Of a stretch of 64,000 bases of DNA, positions 49,285-59,131 are shown piece after piece. The DNA is from Thalassobius sp. Cn5-15. Its GTDB lineage: Bacteria > Pseudomonadota > Alphaproteobacteria > Rhodobacterales > Rhodobacteraceae. Below the pieces are notes generated by a model. That model saw only the letters and a program-made list of their open reading frames with translations. It did not search any database and had not been told where the DNA came from. The stretch is taken from the NCBI RefSeq assembly GCF_022347685.1, contig NZ_JAKRGF010000004.1:308380-372379 (forward strand), given 5' to 3'. The position numbers and the translations under genes are program-made. Each line of letters starts with the position of its first letter. Positions within the stretch are counted from its first letter, which is position 1.

Positions 49285-50160
49285 ATGACACAGATCATTC
49301 CCGCCCTCTCAGAGGTTTCCGCCCAGTATGACGCGCTGTTTGTCGATCTGTGGGGCTGCGTCCACAATGGTGTAACTGCTTACCCAGAGGCAGTGGCGGC
49401 CCTGCAAGCCTACCGTAAAAGCGGTGGCATCGTGGTTTTGGTCACCAATTCCCCCAAGCCCCGCGCAGGCGTGGCAGCGCAATTGTCGCAGTTCGGCGTG
49501 CCGGATGATGCCTATGACACTATCGCCACCAGCGGCGACAGCGCACGGTCGGCAATGTTCACCGGAGCAGTGGGCGAAAAGGTCTATTTCATGGGGGAAT
49601 GGCAACGTGATGCGGGCTTTTTTGAGCCGCTGAGTCTGCTGGAAAACCCCGTCAACATCACCCGTGTACCGCTGGATGAGGCCGAGGGCATTGTGTGCTG
49701 TGGTCCCTTTGACACAATGGCGGACCCGGATGTGAACCGCGCCGATTTCCTGTATGCCAAGACTAAAGGTATGAAGCTGCTGTGCGCCAACCCCGACATC
49801 GTGGTGGACCGTGGCGAAGTGCGCGAATGGTGCGCCGGTGCGCTGGCGAAGCTATACACCGAAATGGGGGGTGAAAGCCTCTATTTCGGTAAACCGCATC
49901 CCCCGATCTACGATCTGGCGCGTCGTCGCCTGAACGTTCTGGACCGCAACATCGAGGATAGCCAGATTCTAGCCATCGGCGATGGTCCCCACACTGATAT
50001 CTCCGGCGGCATGGGCGAAGGCATCGACACGCTGTTCATCACCGGCGGTCTGGCGCGGGCGGAAACCAAAACCACCGATCAGCCAGTGGCAGAGGCGCTG
50101 GCCGCCTATATCGAGCGCGAACAGGTAAACCCCACCTATAGCATTGGCCAATTGCGCTAA
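49285..50160 (+). CDS. TIGR01459-type HAD hydrolase
   Basis: A 291-residue class II (NagD-like) HAD phosphatase. Motif I is DALFVDLWGCVH with the nucleophile Asp, motif II is LVTNSPKPR, the Lys is in YFGKPHPPIY, and motif IV is AIGDGPHTDISGG. TIGR01459 proteins are mostly alphaproteobacterial and their substrate is unknown. ATG 49285 gives a standard start. Confidence 0.9.
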   Translation: MTQIIPALSEVSAQYDALFVDLWGCVHNGVTAYPEAVAALQAYRKSGGIVVLVTNSPKPRAGVAAQLSQFGVPDDAYDTIATSGDSARSAMFTGAVGEKVYFMGEWQRDAGFFEPLSLLENPVNITRVPLDEAEGIVCCGPFDTMADPDVNRADFLYAKTKGMKLLCANPDIVVDRGEVREWCAGALAKLYTEMGGESLYFGKPHPPIYDLARRRLNVLDRNIEDSQILAIGDGPHTDISGGMGEGIDTLFITGGLARAETKTTDQPVAEALAAYIEREQVNPTYSIGQLR

Positions 50161-50318
50161 ATTGCGCGAAACTACATGGAATAAGGGTCTTTAGCGGTGC
50201 TTTACGCAGAGGTAAATGCAGAATTAACTTGATTTTCTGCGGCTGCGAAGTAATAAAGTTGCATCTTTTTGGATTGAATAATCCGAAAGTTACGCAATCG
50301 ATTCCGCTGGGGGGACCA

Positions 50319-50762
50319 ATGTTGGACAATATGCCGCGCGGCACCATCTTTATCGAAGACATTGAGGTCGGGATGACCCGCTCCCTACGTAAGGTGGTCA
50401 CCGACGAAGACATTGAGATGTTTGCGCAGGTCTCTACCGACCGCAATCCTGTACATCTGGATGATGCTTACGCCAAGGACACCATTTTTGGTGGTCGTAT
50501 CGCCCATGGTATGCTGACCGCTGGCCTGATCTCCGCTGTGATTGGTGAACAGCTGCCCGGCCATGGCACTATCTATATGGGGCAGTCGCTGAAATTCCTT
50601 GGCCCTGTACGTCCGAACGATATGGTTCTGGCAGAGGTGGAAGTGCTGTCTATCGACCTGACCAAGCGCCGTCTCGAACTGGATTGCCGCTGCATGGTGG
50701 AGGGTAAACCGGTGCTGAAAGGGCAGGCCACTGTGTTAGCCCCGTCGAAAAAACTGGACTAA
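50319..50762 (+). CDS. MaoC-family (R)-specific enoyl hydratase
   Basis: A 147-residue hot-dog hydratase. The hydratase-2 motif is STDRNPVHLDDAYAKDTIFGGR, with Asp and His, followed by AHGMLTAGLISAVIG. Members act in PHA or fatty-acid metabolism; here the isolated gene gives no pathway. ATG 50319 has GGGGGA upstream; ATG 50331 is an alternative. Confidence 0.88.
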   Translation: MLDNMPRGTIFIEDIEVGMTRSLRKVVTDEDIEMFAQVSTDRNPVHLDDAYAKDTIFGGRIAHGMLTAGLISAVIGEQLPGHGTIYMGQSLKFLGPVRPNDMVLAEVEVLSIDLTKRRLELDCRCMVEGKPVLKGQATVLAPSKKLD

Positions 50763-50788
50763 ACTCTCTGTAGTCATCGCGAATTTTG

Positions 50789-50818
50789 AAACGCTCCCGC
50801 ATGGGGGCGTTTTTATTT
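50789..50818 (+). terminator. terminator after the MaoC gene
   Basis: AAACGC-T-CCC pairs with GGG-G-GCGTTT, then TTATTTT. Confidence 0.8.
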
Positions 50819-50875
50819 TGGGGCTGACCTGCGGCATTCGCCGCCGACCTAACCAAAAGAAATGACCTTCCTCGG

Positions 50876-50904
50876 TTGACTCCCCCCGAACCCATTCCTA
50901 ACTA
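50876..50904 (+). promoter_or_regulatory. groESL housekeeping promoter
   Basis: TTGACT, 17 bases, TAACTA. The spacer contains CCCCCCGAACCCA, which also occurs in the tuf promoter. The expected start is at or next to the CIRCE element. Confidence 0.75.
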
Positions 50905-50912
50905 TGCGTCCG

Positions 50913-50939
50913 TTAGCACTCGACACCAGTGAGTGCTAA
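50913..50939. promoter_or_regulatory. CIRCE operator (HrcA binding site)
   Basis: TTAGCACTC-N9-GAGTGCTAA, the classical perfect CIRCE inverted repeat, just downstream of the -10. It puts groESL under HrcA repression. The hrcA gene is not in the window. Confidence 0.97.
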
Positions 50940-50996
50940 CGGTCCTGCTTCATGAGAAGGGGACCGGACAAAACTTTGAGCTGAGGAGCCTCAGAG

Positions 50997-51284
50997 ATGG
51001 CATTTAAACCGCTTCATGACCGTGTGCTGGTTCGCCGCGTAGAGAGCGATGAAAAAACCGCAGGTGGGCTGATCATCCCCGACAGCGCCAAGGAAAAGCC
51101 GGCGGAAGGCCTGGTTGTAGCTGTTGGCGCAGGCGCCAAGGACGATGCGGGCAACCGTGTTGCCATGGACGTTGCAGAAGGCGACAAAATCCTGTTCGGC
51201 AAATGGTCCGGCACCGAAATCACCGTCGACGGTGAAGAGCTGCTGATCATGAAAGAATCCGACATCATGGGCATCATTGCCTGA
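50997..51284 (+). CDS. groES: co-chaperonin GroES
   Basis: The 95-residue lid of the GroEL cavity. [12 protein letters not shown], the mobile loop [20 protein letters not shown] and the [17 protein letters not shown] tail are typical. GAGGAGCC lies ahead of ATG 50997. It is 38 bp before groEL in the CIRCE-controlled operon. Confidence 0.98.
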   Translation: MAFKPLHDRVLVRRVESDEKTAGGLIIPDSAKEKPAEGLVVAVGAGAKDDAGNRVAMDVAEGDKILFGKWSGTEITVDGEELLIMKESDIMGIIA

Positions 51285-51304
51285 TTGTCGACGACAGAAT
51301 TTAA

Positions 51305-52963
<1,659 letters not shown>

Positions 52964-53002
52964 TCCCAACTGGGATTGCCTAGCCACTGGCTGCAAGAAT
53001 TA

Positions 53003-53030
53003 GGGGTCGCCTTCGGGCGGCCCTTTTTTG
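53003..53030 (+). terminator. terminator of groESL
   Basis: GGG-T-CGCC, TTCG loop, GGCG-G-CCC, then TTTTTT. Confidence 0.9.
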
Positions 53031-53042
53031 TTGAGGAGAGAC

Positions 53043-53092
53043 GGGGGCGCTGCCCCCCTGCGCCCTATCGGCGCATTCCCCCTAGGATATTT
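53043..53092. repeat. Rhodobacteraceae-type intergenic repeat element
   Basis: GGGGGCGCTGCCCCC (53043-53057) is followed about 20 bases later by CCCCCTAGGATATTT (53078-53092). From memory this paired motif recurs in intergenic regions of roseobacter genomes, often with GAGGATATTT. Only one copy is visible here, so repetitiveness rests on recall. Confidence 0.5.
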
Positions 53093-53225
53093 GTGCTACG
53101 GACAAAGCGCTTTTCAATGATCTGAAAATACTCACACCCAAGCCAACCACGCAGACGTGAGGTCGAATAAATTGCGCGGCCTGTCTGACTTGGTAAAGCT
53201 GGGCGGAACGGATTGGAGGGATGAG

Positions 53226-53843
53226 ATGGCGGAACTTTACACAGCACCTGACGGACAGTGCCGCTGCGCGTGGGTTGCGGGGGTGGAGGCGTTTTTACCC
53301 TATCATGACGACGAATGGGGCTATCCGGTCAGCGATGACATTCGCCTGTTTGAAAAACTCTGTCTGGAAAGTTTTCAATCGGGCCTCAGCTGGCGGACCA
53401 TTCTGGCGAAGCGCGAAAACTTTCGTGCGGCTTTTGATGGGTTCGATTTTCAAAAAGTGGCCGGTTATGGCGACGATGATGTGGTGCGCTTATTGGCAAA
53501 TGCGGGCATTGTGCGGCATCGGGGCAAGATTAACGCGGTAATCAATAACGCCGCCCGCGCGCAGGAACTGGTGGCAGAGGCAGGGTCCATCGCGGCCTTT
53601 GTCTGGTCGTTTGAACCCGCAGTAGCGGATTTGGCGGAGCCGCAGACACAATCCACCTCCGCCGCCTCTGTTGCGCTGTCAAAGGCGCTGAAAAAGCGTG
53701 GGTGGAAATTTGTCGGTCCTACCACTGTCTATGCCTTCATGCAGGCGATGGGTTTGATTAACGACCACGCCACAGGCTGCGCGATGCGGGCGCGGGCTGA
53801 AGAGATGCGGGCAGGGTTTGTCCGCCCTCAAATGAAAGACTGA
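53226..53843 (+). CDS. tag: DNA-3-methyladenine glycosylase I
   Basis: Removes 3-methyladenine from alkylated DNA. The 205-residue protein has CRCAWV near the N-terminus, YHDDEWGYP, FQSGLSWRTILAKRENFR, and the late NDHATGCA, in which His and Cys complete the zinc site. ATG 53226 has GGAGGGATG upstream. It lies six bp before a DMT transporter gene and is probably co-transcribed. Confidence 0.94.
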   Translation: MAELYTAPDGQCRCAWVAGVEAFLPYHDDEWGYPVSDDIRLFEKLCLESFQSGLSWRTILAKRENFRAAFDGFDFQKVAGYGDDDVVRLLANAGIVRHRGKINAVINNAARAQELVAEAGSIAAFVWSFEPAVADLAEPQTQSTSAASVALSKALKKRGWKFVGPTTVYAFMQAMGLINDHATGCAMRARAEEMRAGFVRPQMKD

Positions 53844-53849
53844 AGACAC

Positions 53850-54692
53850 ATGCGTCTGTTTTTATTGACCTGCCTGACGATGCTGGCGTTTGCGGCGAAC
53901 TCCCTCCTTAATCGTGCAGGAATCGTTATTGCTGGGGCGGAGCCTGTGGCTTTTGCGTCTCTGCGCCTTGCCTCGGGTGCGGTGATGTTGGGGGCGCTGT
54001 TGCTGCTGCGGCGCGGGGCGGAACCTCCTGCTGTATCACCGCTAAAACGCGGCTGTGCGGTGCTGTCCCTGCTGGCCTATATCTACGGCTTCTCACTGGC
54101 TTATCAGGCGCTGGATGCAGGCGCTGGGGCTTTGGTGCTGTTTGCGATGGTGCAGATCACTATGTTCGCAGGTGCAGTGATGATGGTAGAGACGGTGCCG
54201 TTGCCGCGTTGGTTGGGCGCAGGACTGGCGCTAGCGGGTTTGACGTGGATCCTGTGGCCCGCAGATGCGGCGATGCCGCCGCTTGCGTCCGCCATGATGG
54301 CGCTGGCGGGTGTGGGTTGGGGCATCTATTCTCTGATGGGGCGCGGGGCGTCTGATCCGACGCGGGAAACGGCGCTGAACTTCCTCTTGGCGGCCCCTGT
54401 TGGAATTGCCATCTGGAGCTTTTTCGGGGCGTGGGAGATGGGGGCGCAGGCGATCCTGCTGGCGGTGCTGTCAGGCGCTGTCACCTCCGGCCTTGGCTAT
54501 GCGTTGTGGTACAGCGTTTTGCCCAATCTCGGCGCCAGTCGGGCGGCAGTGGCGCAGCTGACGGTGCCGGTGATTGCAATCATCGGCGGTGCGCTGCTGT
54601 TGGGGGAATGGCCGGAGCTGCACTTTGCCATCGCAACGCTGGTGGTTCTGTCGGGTGTTGCGCTTGGTGCGATGCCGGCGCGCCGAAAATAA
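53850..54692 (+). CDS. EamA/DMT family transporter
   Basis: A 280-residue exporter with 10 predicted helices in two EamA repeats (N-half RAGIVIAGAEPVAFASLRL; C-half GLGYALWYSVLPNLGASRAAVAQLTVPVIA). The substrate is not predictable, although amino-acid or metabolite export is common. Confidence 0.88.
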   Translation: MRLFLLTCLTMLAFAANSLLNRAGIVIAGAEPVAFASLRLASGAVMLGALLLLRRGAEPPAVSPLKRGCAVLSLLAYIYGFSLAYQALDAGAGALVLFAMVQITMFAGAVMMVETVPLPRWLGAGLALAGLTWILWPADAAMPPLASAMMALAGVGWGIYSLMGRGASDPTRETALNFLLAAPVGIAIWSFFGAWEMGAQAILLAVLSGAVTSGLGYALWYSVLPNLGASRAAVAQLTVPVIAIIGGALLLGEWPELHFAIATLVVLSGVALGAMPARRK

Positions 54693-54711
54693 TCCAGCAA
54701 CGAGCCCAAAG

Positions 54712-54742
54712 AAAACGCCCCACCGAAAAGCGGGGCGTTTCT
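54712..54742. terminator. terminator between the DMT gene and etfA
   Basis: AAACGCCCC pairs with GGGGCGTTT across a 10-base loop. Convergent genes on both sides can use it. Confidence 0.8.
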
Positions 54743-54761
54743 AATTGCGATCAATTGGGGC

Positions 54762-55691
54762 TTAGCCCAGTTTTTCAGTCAGCTCAGGTACTGCGTCGAA
54801 CAGGTCTGCCACCAGGCCGAAGTCTGCAACCTGGAAAATAGGTGCTTCTTCGTCTTTGTTGATGGCGACGATGATCTTCGAGTCTTTCATGCCAGCAAGG
54901 TGCTGGATGGCGCCCGAGATACCTGCAGCGATGTAGAGATCCGGCGCAACAACTTTACCGGTCTGACCAACCTGCAGGTCGTTCTGGGCATAGCCCGAGT
55001 CAACAGCTGCACGGGATGCGCCAACGGCACCGCCCAGTTTGTCAGCCAGTTTCTCGATCAGGGCGAAGCTCTCTTCGGAGCCAACGCCACGTCCGCCGGA
55101 GACGACGATACCAGCTGAGGTCAGTTCCGGACGGTCGCTTTCGGCAACTTTGTCTTCAACCCACTCGGACAGGCCGGGGTTGCCGGCTGCCGCTGCGGCT
55201 TCAACGGCGGCGGAGCCACCTTCGCCTGCAGCGTCGAAGGTCGAGGTGCGAACGGTCATAACCTTGGTCGCATCTGCGGATTTGACGGTCTGGATCGCGT
55301 TACCTGCGTAGATCGGACGCTCGAAAGTGTCGGCGTCTACAACGGCGGTTACGTCGGACAGAACCATCACGTCCAGCAGAGCTGCGACGCGCGGAGCAAC
55401 GTTTTTGGCAAACGCGGTCGAGGGGGCAACGATATGGCTGAAGTCGCCAGCCAGCGAAACAACCAGATCAGCCACAGGTTCGGCCAGACCGTTGCCATAG
55501 GCAGCGTCGTCTGCGCACAGAACTTTGGACACACCGTCCAGTTTCGCAGCGTCTTCAGCAGCGCCACCGCAGGATGCGCCTGCGCACAGTACGGTCACGT
55601 CGCCCAGCGCCTTGGCGGCGGTCAGGGCTTTGGCGGTGGCGTCAACGGCCAGCGCACCATTTGCAACTTCGGCAATCAGAAGAACAGCCAT
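54762..55691 (-). CDS. etfA: electron transfer flavoprotein subunit alpha
   Basis: FAD-binding ETF subunit that accepts electrons from acyl-CoA and other dehydrogenases. The 309-residue protein has the C-terminal FAD segment [16 protein letters not shown] and [38 protein letters not shown] precedes it. It overlaps the etfB stop by one base. Confidence 0.97.
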   Translation of the reverse strand: MAVLLIAEVANGALAVDATAKALTAAKALGDVTVLCAGASCGGAAEDAAKLDGVSKVLCADDAAYGNGLAEPVADLVVSLAGDFSHIVAPSTAFAKNVAPRVAALLDVMVLSDVTAVVDADTFERPIYAGNAIQTVKSADATKVMTVRTSTFDAAGEGGSAAVEAAAAAGNPGLSEWVEDKVAESDRPELTSAGIVVSGGRGVGSEESFALIEKLADKLGGAVGASRAAVDSGYAQNDLQVGQTGKVVAPDLYIAAGISGAIQHLAGMKDSKIIVAINKDEEAPIFQVADFGLVADLFDAVPELTEKLG

Positions 55692-56449
55692 TATACAGCC
55701 CCCGCTTCTTTCAGTTTCGCAATCAGCTCATCAACCGAACCAACCTTGATGCCTGCGGCACGTTCCGCCGGCTCACCGGTTTTCACGATTTCCAGACGCG
55801 GGCTTACATCAACGCCGTAATCAGCTGCGGTTTTTTCTTCCAGCGGCTTTTTCTTGGCTTTCATGATGTTCGGCAGCGACGCGTAGCGCGGTTCGTTCAG
55901 GCGCAGGTCGGCGGTGATGATCGCCGGCAGGTTGACTTTGATGGTCTGCAAACCACCGTCAACCTCACGGGTGACGGTCGCGGCGTCGCCTTCAACAGCA
56001 ACTTCGGAAGCAAAGGTCGCTTGACCCCAGCCCAGCAGGGCTGCCAGCATCTGGCCGGTTGCGTTCATGTCGTTATCGATCGACTGTTTACCAGCGATGA
56101 CCAGCTTAGGCTGCTCTTCGTCAACAACGGCTTTCAACAGTTTGGCAACGGCCAGCGGTTCAATGTCCTGGTGCACGTCGTCAGCTGCGTTGATCAGGAT
56201 CGCGCGGTCGGCGCCCATGGCCAGCGCGGTACGCAGAGTTTCCTGCGCCTGCTTTACACCGATCGAGACCACAACGACCTCTTCGGCTTTGCCTGCTTCT
56301 TTCAGGCGAATGGCCTCTTCGACGGCAATTTCGTCGAATGGGTTCATTGACATCTTAACGTTGGCGAGATCGACGCCGCTGCCGTCCGCTTTCACACGAA
56401 CTTTCACGTTATAGTCGATCACACGTTTGACAGGTACGAGTACCTTCAT
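55691..56449 (-). CDS. etfB: electron transfer flavoprotein subunit beta
   Basis: AMP-binding ETF subunit, 252 residues. [18 protein letters not shown] starts the protein, with [16 protein letters not shown] and a [22 protein letters not shown] helix. Both subunits lie in one operon in the usual order etfBA. Confidence 0.97.
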   Translation of the reverse strand: MKVLVPVKRVIDYNVKVRVKADGSGVDLANVKMSMNPFDEIAVEEAIRLKEAGKAEEVVVVSIGVKQAQETLRTALAMGADRAILINAADDVHQDIEPLAVAKLLKAVVDEEQPKLVIAGKQSIDNDMNATGQMLAALLGWGQATFASEVAVEGDAATVTREVDGGLQTIKVNLPAIITADLRLNEPRYASLPNIMKAKKKPLEEKTAADYGVDVSPRLEIVKTGEPAERAAGIKVGSVDELIAKLKEAGAV

Positions 56450-56805
56450 TTCGCGGTCTCCCTTACAGTGTTATGACGCCGCTTTCTGCGTCGCCAAAAT
56501 TCCATACGCCACTTGTTATATTTTTGCGGCACACCAAAACAGGGCAAAATCGTCACGTTAGCGCCAAAGGACGCCGCGTTTCGCATTTTTTGTCTGCGAA
56601 ACCTTGCGGAAACATTTCACGTCCTGCGTTAAGGGGGGGCGGCAGGCCCGAATTTGGCGGCCAAGTATTTGTTCTATGAGCATCCGATGAGCATCCTGCG
56701 CGGTTTTATGCGCCTCTGCAGAGAATCACCCGGCCAGCCTTGATTGCGCCAGATCAGAGCCTGCATTTGCGTTTGATCTATAGTGGCGGCGGAGGGGAAC
56801 CGCTC
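56450..56805. other. divergent intergenic region etfB / STAS-like gene
   Basis: About 350 bp without a gene. On the minus strand, TTGGCG, 18 bases, TAACAC ahead of etfB is a possible promoter. GACGC-N8-GCGTC at 56473-56492 lies inside its spacer. Nothing else was recognised. Confidence 0.35.
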
Positions 56806-57171
56806 ATGTTAATCGTTACCAAACCAGAACCAAATTGCCTTGATGTGACGCTGAACGGCAAGGTGGATGCCGCCGCAATGCGCCAGGGACTGGATGATCT
56901 GATGGCCTTGTCTGAAGATATCAGTGATGGGGTGATGCTTTACCGTATTCCCGAATTTTTCATGCCAAGTTTTGCTGCCATAGGGGGGGAGATGGCGCGG
57001 CTGCCTGCGCTGTTCGGGCTGTTGGGAAAGTTCAACCGCTGCGCTGTCCTCACGGATGCCGCATGGTTGAAATCAGCGGCAGAGATAAAAGGCAGCCTGT
57101 TTGGCGGTATCGACATCAGGGCGTTTGACCTTGATCAGACGGCTGAGGCGAAAGCGTGGCTGAGGGCCTGA
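56806..57171 (+). CDS. STAS/SpoIIAA-like protein
   Basis: A 121-residue single-domain protein of the SpoIIAA-like/DUF3478 type. Visible are LDVTLNGKVDAAAMRQGLDDL, a variable middle, and KGSLFGGIDIRAFDLDQTAEAKAWL. GGAGGGG precedes ATG 56806; the open frame further upstream starts at TTG without support. Function is unknown. It is convergent with the adenosyltransferase gene with 22 bp between the stops. Confidence 0.83.
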   Translation: MLIVTKPEPNCLDVTLNGKVDAAAMRQGLDDLMALSEDISDGVMLYRIPEFFMPSFAAIGGEMARLPALFGLLGKFNRCAVLTDAAWLKSAAEIKGSLFGGIDIRAFDLDQTAEAKAWLRA

Positions 57172-57193
57172 AGAGGCTCTCAGCGCAAGGTGT

Positions 57194-57766
57194 TTAACGG
57201 TTGGCGCCGGGCACCCAGAGAACATCCTCGGCACCGTTATTGTTGGCAACGCGCGACGCGACAAAGAACCAGTCGCTCAGGCGGTTGAGGTATTTCACTG
57301 CTGCGGGATTCACCAGCTCCTCTGACGCCAGTTCAACTGCCAGCCGCTCGGCGCGGCGTGCCACGGTGCGGCAGACATGCAGATGCGCAGACAGAGCAGT
57401 ACCACCGGGCAGGATAAAACTGCGCAGAGGACTGAGGTCCTTGTTCATCCCGTCAATTTCGGCCTCAAGGCGTTCGACCTGCGCGTCCGATACGCGCAGC
57501 GGCGGGTATTCGGCGTCGGCATCCTTGTCCATGTCGGGGCGGCACATGTCGGCACCCAGATCGAACAGATCGTTCTGCATCCGACCAAGGGCCGCGTCCA
57601 TGTCGCCGCTGGCCTGCAGGCGGGCGACGCCCAGTGTGGCGTTCAGCTCATCCACAGTGCCATAGGCGTTTACGCGGGCGGAATGTTTGGCAACGCGGGT
57701 GCCATTGCCCAGCGCGGTATCGCCCTTGTCGCCGGTGCGGGTGTAAATTTTGTTCAGTACGACCAT
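57194..57766 (-). CDS. pduO: cob(I)alamin adenosyltransferase, PduO type
   Basis: Adenosylates corrinoid to coenzyme B12. The 190-residue protein has YTRTGDKGDTALGNGTRV, RVNAYGTVDELNA, and the LNRLSDWFFVASRVANN C-terminal block with the ATP- and cobalamin-contacting residues. It starts 3 bp after the HIG1-like gene, so the two are co-transcribed. Confidence 0.95.
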   Translation of the reverse strand: MVVLNKIYTRTGDKGDTALGNGTRVAKHSARVNAYGTVDELNATLGVARLQASGDMDAALGRMQNDLFDLGADMCRPDMDKDADAEYPPLRVSDAQVERLEAEIDGMNKDLSPLRSFILPGGTALSAHLHVCRTVARRAERLAVELASEELVNPAAVKYLNRLSDWFFVASRVANNNGAEDVLWVPGANR

Positions 57767-57769
57767 GGC

Positions 57770-57973
57770 TCAGCCTCCTCTGCGCAGCCAGACAAACAAC
57801 AGGATCAGCACAACCGCACCAAGCTGTGCCCAAAGACGCAGGCGCATCAGCTTATTGGAGTGTTTGCGGTTGAACTCCCCCCCTTTAGTGAAGCCGCCGA
57901 TGCCGATCATCAGGATCACCAGCACGCCGATACAGGCGGCAGCGACAACTAAAAATAGTGGATCGTCAGCCAT
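57770..57973 (-). CDS. HIG1-like twin-helix membrane protein
   Basis: A 67-residue protein with two helices (LFLVVAAACIGVLVILMIGIGG and LGAVVLILLFVWL) and a basic loop (FNRKHSNKLMRLRLWAQ) of the HIG1 domain type. Eukaryotic HIG1 proteins assist cytochrome oxidase; alphaproteobacterial relatives are little studied. ATG 57973 gives MADDPL; an ATG at 58000 is less likely. Confidence 0.87.
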   Translation of the reverse strand: MADDPLFLVVAAACIGVLVILMIGIGGFTKGGEFNRKHSNKLMRLRLWAQLGAVVLILLFVWLRRGG

Positions 57974-58142
57974 GTTCTTTTCCCTCTTTTGATGCCCCAA
58001 GATGTAGAGGCGCGGCGCGGCGGCGCAAGCCCCAAAAGTGTGGTGGCGCGGATTTTCGGGCTCGCAGCCTTTCTATCCCGGATCACGTAGTGAGCTGGGG
58101 GGCTGACCCGGTCGTTAAGGGCGAGCGCGGGTTTATCGTGGC

Positions 58143-58985
58143 TCACCCCTTCGCCAGCAACCAATCAAGCGCACGGGTTGGTAGTACGCGGCGCAGGGTG
58201 CCCATAATGTAGGTCGGTGTCGTCACATAATACCGGGCCTTGGGGCGGTTCGCGTTCAGCGCGCGCAACAGTTTTTCTGTCACTGCCGAAGGGGGCAACT
58301 CAAACGCATCTGGCGTGGTGTTGTCCGCATAAAGCCGTTTGACCAGTTTGGTGCGGTACTGATCGGCGCGGGCGCTGTTTTGCCAATCAATCCATTTCTC
58401 AAAATGTGGGATCGCATTGCGGCGGATTTCAGAGGTGACAGGGCCGGGTTCGATCAGCACCACATTGATATTGGTATCGCGCATCTCAATGCGGAGGGTG
58501 TCGGTCAGGGCCTCTAGCGCGAACTTGGTGCTGTTATAGGCCGACCGCCACGGTGCCACCACCAGACCCAGAACGGATGAGCAGTTGATGATGTGTCCAT
58601 GCCCCTGCGCCCGCATCACCGGAATCACCTGGCGGGTCAGGTCGTGCCAGCCGAACACATTTGCCTCGAAAATCTCGCGCAGTGCACCGCGCGGCAGATC
58701 CTCGTTGGCACCGGGGCAGGCGTAAGCTCCGTTGTTAAAGAGAGCATCCAGCGTACCACCCGTGCGCTCCAGCACTGATGCCAGCGCGGTCGAGATTGAC
58801 GCCTCATCGGTGTAATCCAATTGCACTGCCTCTAGGCCTTCTGCCGTCAGACGGTCACAGTCCTTTTGCTGGCGGCAGCCGGCAAAGACGCGCCAGCCCG
58901 CAGCCTTCAGCCCGTGGGCCGCATCATAGCCGATGCCGGTTGAACAGCCGGTGATCAGGATGGATTTCTGTGTGGTCGATGTCAT
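58143..58985 (-). CDS. short-chain dehydrogenase/reductase
   Basis: A 280-residue classical SDR. The cofactor motif TGCSTGIG near residue 14, NNGAYA, the catalytic Ser (INCSSVLG) and YNSTK are present. A C-terminal extension of about 50 residues ends in RVLPTRALDWLLAKG. The substrate is unknown. ATG 58985 (MTSTTQ) is chosen over 59042. Confidence 0.88.
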   Translation of the reverse strand: MTSTTQKSILITGCSTGIGYDAAHGLKAAGWRVFAGCRQQKDCDRLTAEGLEAVQLDYTDEASISTALASVLERTGGTLDALFNNGAYACPGANEDLPRGALREIFEANVFGWHDLTRQVIPVMRAQGHGHIINCSSVLGLVVAPWRSAYNSTKFALEALTDTLRIEMRDTNINVVLIEPGPVTSEIRRNAIPHFEKWIDWQNSARADQYRTKLVKRLYADNTTPDAFELPPSAVTEKLLRALNANRPKARYYVTTPTYIMGTLRRVLPTRALDWLLAKG

Positions 58986-59131
58986 CTGGTGCGCTCCCGT
59001 TTCGCTGTGCCCACAGCTAGGGCATCGGGGTCGGCAAAGCAAATATACCGCAACGGCCCGTTTGGGCGAAATTCGCGCGGCAGATGTTGCCTAGCCTTGT
59101 CGCCTTTCAGCTAGAGGGTTACACAGCATAT

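Noticed and set aside
54743..54756. AATTG-CGAT-CAATT dyad resembling an FNR/FixK box
   Set aside because: It lacks the TTGAT-N4-ATCAA core and lies at the 3' ends of two convergent genes, where an activator site makes no sense.
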